64,000 nucleotides of DNA from an uncultured Lachnospiraceae bacterium. GTDB lineage: Bacteria; Bacillota; Clostridia; Lachnospirales; Lachnospiraceae. The notes beneath the pieces are model-generated. The model had not been told where the DNA came from and searched no databases. It saw nothing but the letters and a program-made list of their open reading frames with translations. The translations under genes were made by a program, and so were the position numbers. Shown piece after piece: positions 42,327 to 52,559 of the stretch (position 1 is the stretch's first letter; each line of letters opens with the position of its first letter). The stretch covers positions 1-64,000 of the forward strand of contig CAMNRH010000006.1 of assembly GCA_946552115.1 (NCBI GenBank), written 5' to 3'.

Positions 42327-43415
42327 ATGGAATTAAAAACCCCTCTTTATGAGGCACATGTAAAGGCAGGAGGGAAGATGGTATCCTTTGGAGGCTATCT
42401 TCTGCCGGTGCAGTATGGGACCGGTGTGATAAAAGAACATATGGCGGTCCGTACGCAGGCAGGATTGTTTGACGTATCCCATATGGGGGAGATTCTCTGT
42501 GAGGGAAAAGATTCTCTTTCGAATCTGCAGATGATTCTGACTAATAATTTTGATAACATGAAAGACGGGCAGGCAAGATACAACCCCATGTGTAATGATA
42601 AGGGCGGAACGGTAGATGATTTGATTGTATATAAAAAAGCGGACGGGCATTATTTTATTGTTGTAAACGCGTCGAATAAGGACAAGGATTATCAGTGGAT
42701 GCTTGACCATCAGTTCGGGGAGGTTACATTTACAGATATATCCGGGCAGTACGCGCAGCTTGCGCTGCAGGGACCGAAAGCGATGGAGATTCTAAAGAAG
42801 CTTACAGGTGAAGAAAATATTCCGGAAAAATATTATTATGCGGTCTTTGATGCTGAGGTTGCGGGTATACCGTGTATCGTATCCAAAACAGGTTATACGG
42901 GTGAGGACGGCGTAGAGCTTTACCTTAACAGCAGCCAGGCAGAAAAGATGTGGGATATTTTGCTTGAGGCCGGAAAAGAGGAAGGCTTAATTCCCTGTGG
43001 TCTGGGAGCAAGGGATACACTTCGTATGGAGGCTGCTATGCCGCTTTACGGGCATGAGATGGATGATACGGTATCACCTTTGGAGGCAGGGCTTGGATTT
43101 GCGGTAAAGATGAATAAAGGGGATTTTATCGGAAAAGCGGAGCTTACAGATAATCCGGCCTTTAGCAGGAAGCGTATCGGGCTTAAGGTAATCGGACGGG
43201 GAGTTATCAGAGAGCGTCAGGAAGTATTTTCCGGGGAAGCGAAGATTGGAATGACAACATCAGGAACACATTGTCCGTATCTCGGATATCCGATTGCAAT
43301 GGCACTGGTAGAGGACGGCAGCGTAACGCGGGGTGATAAGATCGAGGTTGAAGTAAGGGGACGCAGAATCGAGGCGGAGGTTGTGGCACTGCCGTTTTAT
43401 AAAAGAAGTAAATAG
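42327..43415 (+). CDS. gcvT: Glycine cleavage system T-protein (aminomethyltransferase)
   Basis: A 362-residue aminomethyltransferase that releases ammonia from the aminomethyl-lipoyl H-protein and passes the one-carbon unit to tetrahydrofolate. TPLYEAHVKAGGKMVSFGGY opens the protein, SHMGEI and QARYNPMCNDKGGTVDDL hold folate and active-site residues, and TGYTGEDGVELY is a family signature. The ATG at 42327 has AAAGGAGG upstream. It is the first gene under the glycine riboswitch. Confidence 0.96.
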   Translation: MELKTPLYEAHVKAGGKMVSFGGYLLPVQYGTGVIKEHMAVRTQAGLFDVSHMGEILCEGKDSLSNLQMILTNNFDNMKDGQARYNPMCNDKGGTVDDLIVYKKADGHYFIVVNASNKDKDYQWMLDHQFGEVTFTDISGQYAQLALQGPKAMEILKKLTGEENIPEKYYYAVFDAEVAGIPCIVSKTGYTGEDGVELYLNSSQAEKMWDILLEAGKEEGLIPCGLGARDTLRMEAAMPLYGHEMDDTVSPLEAGLGFAVKMNKGDFIGKAELTDNPAFSRKRIGLKVIGRGVIRERQEVFSGEAKIGMTTSGTHCPYLGYPIAMALVEDGSVTRGDKIEVEVRGRRIEAEVVALPFYKRSK

Positions 43416-43442
43416 AAAAAACAAAGAAAAGGAGATAAGACA

Positions 43443-43823
43443 ATGGAATTAAGAGAGGAATTATTGTATTCAAAATCACATGAGTGGGTGAAGGAAGAGG
43501 GAGACGAGGCCATTATCGGTCTTACTGACTATGCGCAGTCAGAGCTTGGAGACCTTGTATTTGTAAATCTTCCGGAAGAGGGAGACGAGATTTCCATGGG
43601 AGAGTCTTTTGCCGATGTAGAATCGGTAAAAGCAGTATCGGACGTATATGCGCCGCTATCCGGAACTGTATGCGGGGTGAATGAAGAGCTTTTGGATGCT
43701 CCGGAGAAAATTAATGAGGCTCCTTATGAAGCGTGGTTTGTAAGGGTAAAGGATATTACCGAAAAAGAAGAGCTTTTGTCTGCCGGGGAATATCAGGCAT
43801 TTGTGGAAAGCGGGAATGAGTAA
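43443..43823 (+). CDS. gcvH: Glycine cleavage system H-protein
   Basis: A 126-residue lipoyl carrier that shuttles the aminomethyl group between P-, T- and L-proteins. The lipoylated lysine is K63 in [12 protein letters not shown], and [20 protein letters not shown] is the usual N-terminus. The length is normal. It lies 27 bases after gcvT and 21 before gcvPA. lplA in the same operon would attach the lipoyl group. Confidence 0.97.
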   Translation: MELREELLYSKSHEWVKEEGDEAIIGLTDYAQSELGDLVFVNLPEEGDEISMGESFADVESVKAVSDVYAPLSGTVCGVNEELLDAPEKINEAPYEAWFVRVKDITEKEELLSAGEYQAFVESGNE

Positions 43824-43844
43824 AGGAAGGGCGGTGGACGCTTT

Positions 43845-45164
43845 ATGGGAAGCTATATCCCAGGTACGGAAAGAGAACAAAAGGAAATGCTTGCTGAAAC
43901 AGGTTTTGACTCTATGGAGGAGCTGTTCAGGCATATTCCGGAGGAAGTAAAGATAAACGGAGAGCTTAAAATACCGTCAGGAATGACAGAGCTGGAGGTA
44001 AGAGAAAAGATGCGGCGGATAGCGGGGAGGAACCGGGTATTTTCCGTATGTTTCCGCGGAGCGGGGGCATACAGGCATTTTATACCGTCCGTTGTAAAAA
44101 GTGTTATTTCCAAAGAAAATTTTCTGACGGCATATACGCCGTATCAGGCAGAAATCAGTCAGGGAATTTTGCAGTCGATTTTTGAATATCAGACGATGAT
44201 TTGCGAGCTTACCGGTATGGACGCGTCGAATGCATCCGTGTACGACGGGGCAAGCGCGGTGGCGGAAAGTATTGCGATGTGCTGTGAAAGAAAGAGAAAA
44301 AAGGCGTTAGTTTCAGGAGCAGTGAATCCTTATATTCTGGAAACGGTGAAAACCTACTGCTCAGGGAGCGGTACGGAGCTTGTCATTATTCCGGAAAAGG
44401 ACGGCGTTACAGACAGAAAAGCGCTTGAGGATATGATAGACGAGATGACGGCCTGCGTGTGCGTCCAGCATCCGAATTATTACGGAAATATGGAGGAGGC
44501 CGGGACTATCGGCGAGATTGCACATGGTGTCGGAGCAAAATATATTATGAGCGTGAACCCGATTTCGCTTGGCGTTGTGAAAACGCCGGGAGAATACGGG
44601 GCGGATATTGCAGTCGGCGACGGACAGCCGCTGGGGCTTTCTCTTGCATTCGGAGGTCCTTATCTTGGATTTATGGCATGCGTGTCTAAAATGACGAGAA
44701 AGCTTCCCGGGAGAATCGTAGGTCAGACGGTTGATAAAAACGGAAAGACGGGATATGTACTGACCTTACAGGCCAGGGAACAGCACATCCGGAGGGAAAA
44801 GGCGTCCAGCAATGTGTGCTCAAATCAGGCTCTGTGCGCGCTGGCGGCAGGCGTCTATCTGTCCGCGGTCGGAAGCGGGGGCTTGAAAAATATAGCGGTT
44901 CAGTGTATGTCAAAAGCACATTATATGGCAAAGCTTTTGGAGGAGGCGGGATGTACCATAGAAAATAAAGGCTCTTTCTTCCATGAATTTGTCACGGTAT
45001 CCGATATGCCTGCGGAAAAGATTCTTGCCGATTTGGAGGCAGAGGGAATACTCGGCGGTTATCCGCTTGACGAATACAGAGTTTTGTGGTGCTGCACGGA
45101 GATGAACAGGAAAGAGGATATGGACAGAGCGGCTCATATTGTCAGGAGGTGCGGGAAATGCTAG
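43845..45164 (+). CDS. gcvPA: Glycine dehydrogenase (decarboxylating) subunit 1
   Basis: A 439-residue N-terminal half of the P-protein, which decarboxylates glycine onto H-protein lipoate. YIPGTEREQKEMLAETGFDS at the start and TAYTPYQAEISQGILQSIFE are family signatures. In Firmicutes P-protein is split in two chains. The PLP lysine is in the partner GcvPB, whose start overlaps by seven bases. Confidence 0.95.
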   Translation: MGSYIPGTEREQKEMLAETGFDSMEELFRHIPEEVKINGELKIPSGMTELEVREKMRRIAGRNRVFSVCFRGAGAYRHFIPSVVKSVISKENFLTAYTPYQAEISQGILQSIFEYQTMICELTGMDASNASVYDGASAVAESIAMCCERKRKKALVSGAVNPYILETVKTYCSGSGTELVIIPEKDGVTDRKALEDMIDEMTACVCVQHPNYYGNMEEAGTIGEIAHGVGAKYIMSVNPISLGVVKTPGEYGADIAVGDGQPLGLSLAFGGPYLGFMACVSKMTRKLPGRIVGQTVDKNGKTGYVLTLQAREQHIRREKASSNVCSNQALCALAAGVYLSAVGSGGLKNIAVQCMSKAHYMAKLLEEAGCTIENKGSFFHEFVTVSDMPAEKILADLEAEGILGGYPLDEYRVLWCCTEMNRKEDMDRAAHIVRRCGKC

Positions 45165-46588
45165 TATTTGAAAGAGGCAGAGAGGGAAGAGGCTTAAGCC
45201 TGATTCCCGCGTGTGATGTAGAGCTTGTTATGCCGGAGAAAAGCGATAAAAGGAAGCGTGCGCTTCATCTTCCGGAGCTTTCTGAAAGCGAGCTTTGCAG
45301 GCATTATACGGATCTTGCAAAGGAGTGTTACGGGGTGAACGACGGCTTTTATCCGCTTGGCTCCTGCACGATGAAATACAATCCGAAGATAAATGAGGAT
45401 ATGGCGGCGCTCCCTGAATTTACGGAGATTCATCCGCTTCAGCCGGAGCACACAGTGCAGGGCTGTTTGGAAGTGATGAAAACGGCGGAGGAGTACCTGT
45501 GCGAAATTACCGGTATGAAGCGTATGACGTTTCAGCCGGCAGCCGGAGCACATGGCGAGTTTACAGGCCTTTTGCTGATTAAGGCCTATCATGACAGCAG
45601 GGGAGATAAAAAGAGGACAAAAATCATCATTCCGGATTCGGCTCACGGAACCAATCCGGCCAGCGCTGTTATGGCGGGGTATTCGGTAGTCAGCATTCCC
45701 TCCGGCGAGGACGGCTGTGTGGATTTGGAAAAGCTGAGAGAAGCAGCCGGAGACGATGTTGCGGGACTGATGCTTACGAATCCCAATACGGTCGGCTTGT
45801 TTGATAAAAATATACTGGAGATTACGAAGATTATACACGAGTGCGGAGGGCAGTGTTATTATGACGGAGCAAACCTGAATGCCGTAATGGGCATGGTTCG
45901 TCCGGGAGATATGGGATTTGACGTCATCCATCTGAATCTTCATAAGACATTCTCAACGCCGCACGGCGGAGGAGGCCCGGGAAGCGGTCCCGTAGGCTGC
46001 AAGGAGCATTTGGCAGAATTTCTTCCGTCCATACTTGTTGAGAGGGGAGAAAAATTGTCATTTGTAAAGCCCCGGAACAGTATCGGAGAAATAAAAAGCT
46101 TTTACGGGAATTTCCTTATAGTTGTAAGAGCTCTTACTTATCTGATGACGCTTGGAAGGGAAGGGGTTCCTCAGGTAAGCGGCAATGCGGTTTTGAATGC
46201 GAATTATATGATGCATAAGCTTAAGGACTGTTATACGATTGCGTATGATGGGGTTTGTATGCATGAGTTTGTAATGAGCCTTTCTGATTTGAAGAAAAAA
46301 AGCGGTGTATCGGCGATGGATATTGCGAAAGGACTTTTGGATAATGGAATTCATCCGCCAACCATGTATTTTCCGTTAATTGTCGATGAGGCGCTTATGG
46401 TTGAGCCTACGGAAACCGAATCGAAGGAAACGTTAGACGAGGTGATTGCAGTATTTAAAAAGCTGTATAAAACAGCGGAAAGGGATGCGGGTGAGCTTCA
46501 TGCGGCGCCGGTACATACACCGGTAACGAGGCTTGATGAGGTTGGAGCCGCAAGACATCCGGTATTAAAATATGAGTTTTCCAAATGA
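45158..46588 (+). CDS. gcvPB: Glycine dehydrogenase (decarboxylating) subunit 2
   Basis: A 476-residue C-terminal half of P-protein, holding the PLP lysine K263 in HLNLHKTFSTPHGGGGPGSG. YPLGSCTMKYNPKINED near residue 65 is another signature. The ATG at 45158 follows AGGAGGT and overlaps gcvPA. Together they release CO2 from glycine and load the aminomethyl group on GcvH. HEFVMSLSDLKKKSGVSAMD is in the C-terminal domain. Confidence 0.96.
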   Translation: MLVFERGREGRGLSLIPACDVELVMPEKSDKRKRALHLPELSESELCRHYTDLAKECYGVNDGFYPLGSCTMKYNPKINEDMAALPEFTEIHPLQPEHTVQGCLEVMKTAEEYLCEITGMKRMTFQPAAGAHGEFTGLLLIKAYHDSRGDKKRTKIIIPDSAHGTNPASAVMAGYSVVSIPSGEDGCVDLEKLREAAGDDVAGLMLTNPNTVGLFDKNILEITKIIHECGGQCYYDGANLNAVMGMVRPGDMGFDVIHLNLHKTFSTPHGGGGPGSGPVGCKEHLAEFLPSILVERGEKLSFVKPRNSIGEIKSFYGNFLIVVRALTYLMTLGREGVPQVSGNAVLNANYMMHKLKDCYTIAYDGVCMHEFVMSLSDLKKKSGVSAMDIAKGLLDNGIHPPTMYFPLIVDEALMVEPTETESKETLDEVIAVFKKLYKTAERDAGELHAAPVHTPVTRLDEVGAARHPVLKYEFSK

Positions 46589-46608
46589 TGCTCTGAAAGA
46601 GGAAATTT

Positions 46609-47607
46609 ATGATTGAGAAAATAACTTATATTGAAAGTAAGGACACGGAGCCTTATCAAAATCTGGCGGTGGAGGAGTATCTGCTTCTTTGCTGCGAAAA
46701 GGATGAATGTATTTTATATCTCTGGCAGAACCGAAATACGGTTGTGATTGGGCGCAATCAGAATATATGGAAAGAATGCCTCGTTGGCAGGCTTCAGGAG
46801 GAGGAGGGGTTTCCCGTCCGAAGGCTTTCCGGAGGCGGAGCCGTCTATCACGATTTGGGGAATTTGAATTTTACTTTTCTTGTAAGGAAAGAAAATTACA
46901 GTGTAGACAGACAGCTGGAGGTTATTCTTGCCGCGGTAAAGAAGCTGGGGGTCCATGCGGAAAAATCGTGGCGTAATGATATTCTGATTGACGGTCATAA
47001 ATTTTCCGGCAATGCATTTTATGAACAGGGGGATCACTGCTACCATCACGGAACGGTGATGGTTCATGTGAATCTGGGAGAGCTTTCGCGTTATCTTACG
47101 GTGTCAAAGGAGAAGCTTCAGTCGAAAGGAGTGGATTCTGTAAAAGCGAGGGTAGTAAATCTAACGGAATATATACCGGACCTTACGATTCCAGAGCTTA
47201 AGGAGGCGCTTAAGAAAGCTTTTGAAGACGTGTACGGTTTAAAGGCGGAGATACGAAGTACCGACGACCTTGATGCGGATGAGCTTGGAGAGAGAAGAGC
47301 GAGATTTGCTTCATGGGATTGGATTTTTGGTAAAAAGCTGGATTTTCAATATGAATTGTCAAAGCGGTTTTCATGGGGACAGATAACACTGCAGTTCGAA
47401 GTGAAGAACGGACGTATTGAAGATGTTAATATTTTTTCCGATTCTATGAAGCCGGAGTTTGTCTTTCAGATAAGAAAATATTTAAAAGGTATTCCCTGCA
47501 GCAGACGCGCAATCTGCGCGGAGTTAAGCCTTTATTGGTCTGCGGACAGGGAAGAGGAGCAGATGATGGACGAGATTCGGGCATGGATGGAGACAGTGGA
47601 TTTATAA
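46609..47607 (+). CDS. lplA: Lipoate-protein ligase
   Basis: A 332-residue ligase that activates free lipoate with ATP and attaches it to H-protein. Signature parts are RRLSGGGAVYHDLGNLNFTF near residue 70 (adenylate binding) and NDILIDGHKFSGNA near 125. A C-terminal accessory domain follows. Placement between gcvPB and lpdA shows its target is GcvH (K63). It is four bases from the lpdA ribosome-binding site. Confidence 0.95.
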   Translation: MIEKITYIESKDTEPYQNLAVEEYLLLCCEKDECILYLWQNRNTVVIGRNQNIWKECLVGRLQEEEGFPVRRLSGGGAVYHDLGNLNFTFLVRKENYSVDRQLEVILAAVKKLGVHAEKSWRNDILIDGHKFSGNAFYEQGDHCYHHGTVMVHVNLGELSRYLTVSKEKLQSKGVDSVKARVVNLTEYIPDLTIPELKEALKKAFEDVYGLKAEIRSTDDLDADELGERRARFASWDWIFGKKLDFQYELSKRFSWGQITLQFEVKNGRIEDVNIFSDSMKPEFVFQIRKYLKGIPCSRRAICAELSLYWSADREEEQMMDEIRAWMETVDL

Positions 47608-47619
47608 AGGAGAGTGGCC

Positions 47620-49026
47620 ATGGGAGAAAAATATGATATAATTGTAATCGGTGCGGGACCCGGAGGTTATGTGGCGGCTGTCAGGGCTGCAAAGGAAGGG
47701 CTTCGTACAGCGATTGTCGAAGAAAAAAGGGTTGGGGGAACCTGTCTGAACAGAGGCTGTATCCCTGCAAAAGCCATGATACATGCGGCTTCTCTGTATC
47801 GGGAGATGAAAGAGGGAGAAAGGTTCGGAATTACTGCATCGGAAATAAGCTTTGATTATGGACGCATTCTGTCATATAAAGAGGAGACGACGGATAAGCT
47901 GTGTCAGGGAGTGGAGCAGCTTCTTAAGGCAAACGGCGTAGAGATGCTTTTCGGAAAAGGAATTTTGGAAGAGGGCAGACGCGTCAGGGTTGTTTCTGAG
48001 ACGAAAGAAGCGGTTTATGAGGCGGAGCATGTGATTCTTGCTGCCGGCTCAAAACCATTGACACTTCCGATACCGGGATTCCTGCTGCCGGGAGTTTTGA
48101 CAAGCGATGAGCTGTTTCGGTTAGAGCGGCTGCCGCAGAGTCTTGTCATTGTCGGAGGAGGTGTAATCAGTGTGGAGTTTGCCAGCGTATTTGCGGATTT
48201 GGGGTGTAAGGTAACGATTATTGAGGCGCTTTCGAGGCTGATTCCGAATATGGATAAGGAGATTTCCCAGAATCTGAAAATGATTTTAAAAAAGCGCGGA
48301 GTTGATGTCCATACATCCGCGGCAGTACAGCGTGTGGAGCAGGAGGGAGAATTATATACCTGTATTTTCAATGAGAAAGAAAAGGAAATCAGGGTCTCTG
48401 CTCAATATGTGCTGTGTGCGGCAGGGAGATGTCCCAACACGGAAGGCTTATTTGGGGAAGGCGTTAAGCCGGAGATGGAGCGGGGGTACGTTGTAACGGA
48501 TGAGAGATTTGCCACCAGTATAGACGGCGTTTACGCAATCGGAGATTTGGTAAAGGGAATGCAGCTTGCGCATCTGGCAAGTGCGCAGGGAGCGTATGTT
48601 GCCGGGATCATTGCGGGGAAAAAGCCCTATGCAGAGCTTGATGCGGTTCCGGGCTGCGTATATACGAATCCGGAGATAGCCTCCGTAGGCCTTACGGAGG
48701 ATGAGGCAAAAGGAAAGGGGCTCGGTGTGAAGACGGGGAAATTCATTATGAGCGCCAATGGAAAGAGCCTGATAACAAAAGAAGAGCGGGGATTTATCAA
48801 GGTTGTTATTGAGAATGAGACGGACGTGATTTTAGGGGCGCAGATGATGTGTGCCCGGGCTACGGATATGATTGGAGAGTTTGTAACTGCGGTTGCAAAT
48901 AAGATGACTGCAGGACAGCTTATGAAAGGTATGCGGGCACATCCGACTTATAATGAAGGAGTGCTGGAAGCATTGGAGGATGTCTTTGGAGAAGCGGTTC
49001 ATGTTATGCCGAAAAAGAGACGGTAA
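47620..49026 (+). CDS. lpdA: Dihydrolipoyl dehydrogenase (L-protein)
   Basis: A 468-residue FAD enzyme that reoxidises the dihydrolipoyl H-protein with NAD+. [17 protein letters not shown] binds [17 protein letters not shown] holds the redox disulfide, [19 protein letters not shown] binds NAD, and the active-site histidine is in [13 protein letters not shown]. There is no N-terminal lipoyl domain. The ATG at 47620 follows AAAGGAG at seven bases and is favoured over a GTG two codons earlier. Confidence 0.95.
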   Translation: MGEKYDIIVIGAGPGGYVAAVRAAKEGLRTAIVEEKRVGGTCLNRGCIPAKAMIHAASLYREMKEGERFGITASEISFDYGRILSYKEETTDKLCQGVEQLLKANGVEMLFGKGILEEGRRVRVVSETKEAVYEAEHVILAAGSKPLTLPIPGFLLPGVLTSDELFRLERLPQSLVIVGGGVISVEFASVFADLGCKVTIIEALSRLIPNMDKEISQNLKMILKKRGVDVHTSAAVQRVEQEGELYTCIFNEKEKEIRVSAQYVLCAAGRCPNTEGLFGEGVKPEMERGYVVTDERFATSIDGVYAIGDLVKGMQLAHLASAQGAYVAGIIAGKKPYAELDAVPGCVYTNPEIASVGLTEDEAKGKGLGVKTGKFIMSANGKSLITKEERGFIKVVIENETDVILGAQMMCARATDMIGEFVTAVANKMTAGQLMKGMRAHPTYNEGVLEALEDVFGEAVHVMPKKRR

Positions 49027-49045
49027 TGGAAGGAGGATATACGAT

Positions 49046-50281
49046 ATGTATACATTTGACGAGATTGAAAAAACAGACATAGAAATTGCAGACGCAATCA
49101 AAGAGGAAATGGAAAGACAAAATTCACATATTGAGCTGATTGCGTCCGAGAACTGGGTAAGCAAAGCGGTAATGGCGGCAATGGGAAGTATTCTTACGAA
49201 TAAGTATGCGGAAGGTTATCCGGGGAAAAGGTATTACGGCGGCTGTCAGTGTGTAGATAAGGTGGAAACACTCGCAATAGAGAGGGCAAAGAAGCTGTTT
49301 GGATGCGATTATGCGAACGTGCAGCCACATTCAGGTGCGCAGGCGAACCTGGCGGCATTTTTTGCTATGATAAAGCCGGGAGATAAAATTCTGGGAATGA
49401 ATCTGGATCACGGCGGACATTTGACACATGGCTCTCCGGTCAATATTTCCGGAAAGTATTTTGATAATATTTTTTACGGAGTCGGAAAGGACGGGCTGAT
49501 TGATTATGAACAGGTAAGGGAAATTGCGTTAAAAGAACGCCCGAAGCTCATTATCGCAGGCGCCAGCGCCTATGCAAGAACGATTGATTTTAAACGGTTC
49601 AGAGAAATCGCAGATGAGGCGGGGGCATATCTTCTGGTGGATATGGCGCATATTGCAGGGCTTGTTGCCGCTGGGCTGCATCCAAGTCCGATTCCCTATG
49701 CGGATGTGACGACAACGACTACGCACAAGACGCTCCGCGGGCCGAGAGGAGGTATGATTCTCTGTAATCAGGAGGCGGCAGATAAATTTAATTTTAATAA
49801 AGCAGTGTTCCCCGGAATTCAGGGAGGACCGTTGGAGCATGTGATTGCCGGAAAGGCTGTTTGCTTTCAGGAAGCGCTTTCTCCTGAGTTCAGGAAATAT
49901 CAGCAGCAGATAATCAAAAATGCGAAAGCTCTGTGTAAAGGGCTTATGGATAGGGGCGCTAAGATTGTATCAAACGGAACGGACAATCATCTGATGCTTC
50001 TCGATTTGAGCGGGGAAGAGGTAACGGGAAAAGAGCTGGAGCGCCGTCTGGACGAGGCGCATATTACCTGCAATAAGAATACGATTCCAAACGATCCGCG
50101 TTCACCTTTTGTTACAAGCGGCGTAAGGCTCGGGACACCGGCGGTTACTACCCGCGGAATGAAAGAAGCGGATATGGACAGGATCGCAGAAAGTATTGTT
50201 AAGGTTATGAGAGATGCTAAACAGATTGAGAATGTGAAAGAAGCAGTAGGAGAGCTGACGAAGAGGTATCCGCTTGTTTAA
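49046..50281 (+). CDS. glyA: Serine hydroxymethyltransferase
   Basis: A 411-residue PLP enzyme interconverting serine plus tetrahydrofolate with glycine plus methylene-tetrahydrofolate. The PLP lysine is K228 in [34 protein letters not shown] and [14 protein letters not shown] are conserved. The ATG at 49046 follows AGGAGG. As last gene of the glycine operon it links the folate units from glycine cleavage to serine, which sdaAA/sdaAB can deaminate. Confidence 0.96.
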   Translation: MYTFDEIEKTDIEIADAIKEEMERQNSHIELIASENWVSKAVMAAMGSILTNKYAEGYPGKRYYGGCQCVDKVETLAIERAKKLFGCDYANVQPHSGAQANLAAFFAMIKPGDKILGMNLDHGGHLTHGSPVNISGKYFDNIFYGVGKDGLIDYEQVREIALKERPKLIIAGASAYARTIDFKRFREIADEAGAYLLVDMAHIAGLVAAGLHPSPIPYADVTTTTTHKTLRGPRGGMILCNQEAADKFNFNKAVFPGIQGGPLEHVIAGKAVCFQEALSPEFRKYQQQIIKNAKALCKGLMDRGAKIVSNGTDNHLMLLDLSGEEVTGKELERRLDEAHITCNKNTIPNDPRSPFVTSGVRLGTPAVTTRGMKEADMDRIAESIVKVMRDAKQIENVKEAVGELTKRYPLV

Positions 50282-50409
50282 ATAGCATATAATGGCAATT
50301 GATATAGGGGGCTTTATAATATTAAAGTGTCAAAGTGCTGTAAAGAATCTTCGGAAAATATGGATTGTTCGGTGGATTGCATAAAATTTAACGATTTGCC
50401 AAAATTATA

Positions 50410-50438
50410 TTGACGATAAAAAAAAGAAGTGCTATATT
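50410..50438 (+). promoter_or_regulatory. Promoter of structured RNA gene
   Basis: TTGACG (50410-50415), 17 bases, then TATATT (50433-50438). The expected start is near 50445, ahead of the folded region. Confidence 0.75.
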
Positions 50439-50444
50439 AAACGG

Positions 50445-50660
50445 GAATTAAGGTTGTTATTGCAGTTATGCCGCTGCCGGCTGTTTCCCCCAAGAACAGT
50501 CTTGCGGCGGTGAACTCCAATTACTATATATTTCCTCTTTTAGAGGAGCATTCCCCAGCTTTGTATATATAGACAAAACTGCAATGCAACGAGGAAAAAC
50601 CTCTCAATGACATACCAAAGAAAAAGCGCTGCATTTCGGAATGCGGCGCTTTTTCGTATA
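50445..50660 (+). ncRNA. ssrS: Stand-alone structured RNA, possibly 6S RNA
   Basis: About 215 bases with its own promoter and terminator and no reading frame. Ends of a central domain pair as ATTGCAGTT (50459-50467) with AACTGCAAT (50577-50585), extended by GTTG/CAAC. Inside are CCGC-GGCTGTT / AACAGTC-GCGG and CTATATA / TATATAG stems. A long closed rod with internal loops is the general shape of 6S RNA, the RNA polymerase decoy. I am not certain of the family; the symbol is provisional. Confidence 0.5.
50620..50658. terminator. Terminator of structured RNA
   Basis: AAAAAGCGC-TGCATT pairs with AATGCG-GCGCTTTTT around TCGG. It can serve both this RNA and the minus-strand gene ending at 50673. 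Confidence 0.85.
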
Positions 50661-50672
50661 AAGATTTATCAA

Positions 50673-51212
50673 TTATTTATCAAAGGGCGGCGCGATTGGC
50701 CCGTGCTCAATCTCGGGATGTTTTTCAAGCATCCATTTTTTGAAGCTTTCCGCATCTCCTTCAGTAAAACAGGTCTTATCTATCATGACACCTTCATTCC
50801 CCTCTTTGGCGGAAAGTTTAAAATAAGATTTTGCTTCTTCAAGTTTACTGATTTCCGTCCACTCGACCTTATTATTAACTTTCCCGTTGATGTACAATGA
50901 AATATTCTTTTCGCCGACAATGACCTTGCAAGTCCAGTCCTGTTCGTTAAAGTATTTCTGACGTGTAAGCCTGAAAGTTTTATCAGCGTGCATCCAATTG
51001 AAAAATACGCCTCTGTATACGGCAACAAATGTCAGGAAAGCGCCGATTGTCTGCCATCTTGTCGGTGCCTGGACTCTGTCAAAATAAATCCAGCCGAAAA
51101 CTCCGGCGGCAAATATTACGCAGTATACATAAAAAACAGGTAACTTCCAGAACTTGGGAGTTGCCCACTTGTCATAACGCCTTCGATTCATTACATATTC
51201 ATTTACAAACAT
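50673..51212 (-). CDS. YcxB-like membrane protein
   Basis: A 179-residue protein with two membrane helices (residues 23-43 and 52-70) and a C-terminal beta domain typical of YcxB proteins: DKTFRLTRQKYFNEQDWTCK then KVEWTEISKLEEAKSYFKL. The ATG at 51212 follows GGAGAAA and is preferred over 51236. No function is known for the family. It is preceded, on its strand, by the TauE-like gene. Confidence 0.75.
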   Translation of the reverse strand: MFVNEYVMNRRRYDKWATPKFWKLPVFYVYCVIFAAGVFGWIYFDRVQAPTRWQTIGAFLTFVAVYRGVFFNWMHADKTFRLTRQKYFNEQDWTCKVIVGEKNISLYINGKVNNKVEWTEISKLEEAKSYFKLSAKEGNEGVMIDKTCFTEGDAESFKKWMLEKHPEIEHGPIAPPFDK

Positions 51213-51337
51213 AATATTTTCTCCATTTTTAACCATGTTTTACAAAAACATGAAAAGTGAAATTCTTATAATGATATAAACGGCCATCCATCCGGACAGC
51301 CATTTATATCACTGAATATAAATTATTGATTTTTAAT

Positions 51338-52228
51338 TTAAGCTATTCCGGCTTTCTTGTCTTTGTTAGCAGCATGGATTAAAGTATAGGAAGTCCACAG
51401 CAGAACGACACAAATAAGGTTAATCAGCCAGAACATCGGAAGGCTCTTTACAACTTTCCATGCGATAAATACACCGATACATCCGCCGAGAGCGTTACCG
51501 ATCGTATGTGCCACATCGTATCTGTGGGTCTTGATAAACTCGATAGAGCAGGCAGGCATCAGAACTGCACAGGAGCCCATAAATACCGGGAAGCAGGCAT
51601 CGCCGTTAACACCAAGTAAAAGACAGGTAGCCATACATGGCGCGTACAGACCAAATCCGATATCCATCAAAGCGCCCCATAAAATGTTAAGACCTGCCGC
51701 TACAATTAACTTCCAGCCATATAATCCGGTAGCTGTTCCCACGGAACCGAAAGGACCGAAACCGGTATTCTTGCAGAGCATGATGAGTGCAAGCGGGATC
51801 ATAACGAAACCAAGAGCATATCTGATCTTGTTACGAGGCCATTTTGTTACGATAGTTGCAAATCCGAAAGAACCGATCGCTGCACATATGTACATTATCC
51901 ACAGGAACATAGGATCACAATCAACAGAAGCCGTAAAGATAAATGCCTCGAAAATAACCGGGAAAGTATCTCCGATATTCAGAGTACCCGGGATGTCAAT
52001 GTCATCGATCTGATTAAAAAGTTTGTACATGAATGTGGATGGCGCGTAAGAACCGCAGCCAAGAGTGTCAAGGAAGTTAGCGACAATACCTACTGTGAAG
52101 CCGGACGCCCACTGTTTGCCGGTTGCGCTTTTGAGTCCATCCATACGGTTTTTAAATATATCGGCGATGAGTCCGATACCGGTTCCTGCTGCCAGGACAC
52201 CAAATAAAATCTGAAGTGCTAATAACAT
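51338..52228 (-). CDS. TauE/SafE-family permease
   Basis: A 296-residue membrane protein with about eight helices, of the TauE/SafE (sulfite or organosulfur anion exporter) superfamily. The paired repeats ASGFTVGIVANFLDTLGCGSY and WGALMDIGFGLYAPCMATCL match the two halves of this fold. The ATG at 52228 has GGAGGG upstream. The substrate cannot be read from sequence; a small anion is likely. Upstream on its strand is a leader with a strong inverted repeat. Confidence 0.8.
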   Translation of the reverse strand: MLLALQILFGVLAAGTGIGLIADIFKNRMDGLKSATGKQWASGFTVGIVANFLDTLGCGSYAPSTFMYKLFNQIDDIDIPGTLNIGDTFPVIFEAFIFTASVDCDPMFLWIMYICAAIGSFGFATIVTKWPRNKIRYALGFVMIPLALIMLCKNTGFGPFGSVGTATGLYGWKLIVAAGLNILWGALMDIGFGLYAPCMATCLLLGVNGDACFPVFMGSCAVLMPACSIEFIKTHRYDVAHTIGNALGGCIGVFIAWKVVKSLPMFWLINLICVVLLWTSYTLIHAANKDKKAGIA

Positions 52229-52259
52229 GTTTTTTCCCTCCAATTTCTAGATTATGATT

Positions 52260-52311
52260 ACTATAACTTCCTAACAAAGACGATACCCCGATTTATCATC
52301 TCTGTTATAGT
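52260..52311 (-). promoter_or_regulatory. Leader stem-loop upstream of TauE-like gene
   Basis: On the minus strand, ACTATAAC is repeated inverted as GTTATAGT at the two ends. Inside, AACAGAGATGATA can pair over 13 positions (with G-U pairs) with TATCGTCTTTGTT around AATCGGGG. It could be an operator or a cis-acting RNA. I match it to no known riboswitch. Confidence 0.4.
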
Positions 52312-52523
52312 TAAATTTATCATTTTAGCATAGAAAAGTCAATGATTTCCTGTTAAAAAAATAGATGAATTGATTAAAAAATCTGTGGAATCCGGGAGAA
52401 TATAGTGCATTTTTAATAAAAGGATTGCCGAATTGCCGTAAATACGGGCAATACCATGTCAGGGAGGGAAGCGGATGTGAAATAAATTGTATCTGAAAAA
52501 GTACAAAAAATCAAAGAAAAGGC

Positions 52524-52552
52524 TTGAAATATTTACCTTTATCCGATATACT
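52524..52552 (+). promoter_or_regulatory. Promoter of S10 ribosomal operon
   Basis: TTGAAA (52524-52529), a 17-base spacer, then TATACT (52547-52552). It is 258 bases before the rpsJ start. Confidence 0.7.
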
Positions 52553-52559
52553 GAAAAAG

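Noticed and set aside
44459-44689. Arginine-rich plus-strand frame inside gcvPA
   Set aside because: It is a shadow frame within a well-matched gene, with no ribosome-binding site or family match.
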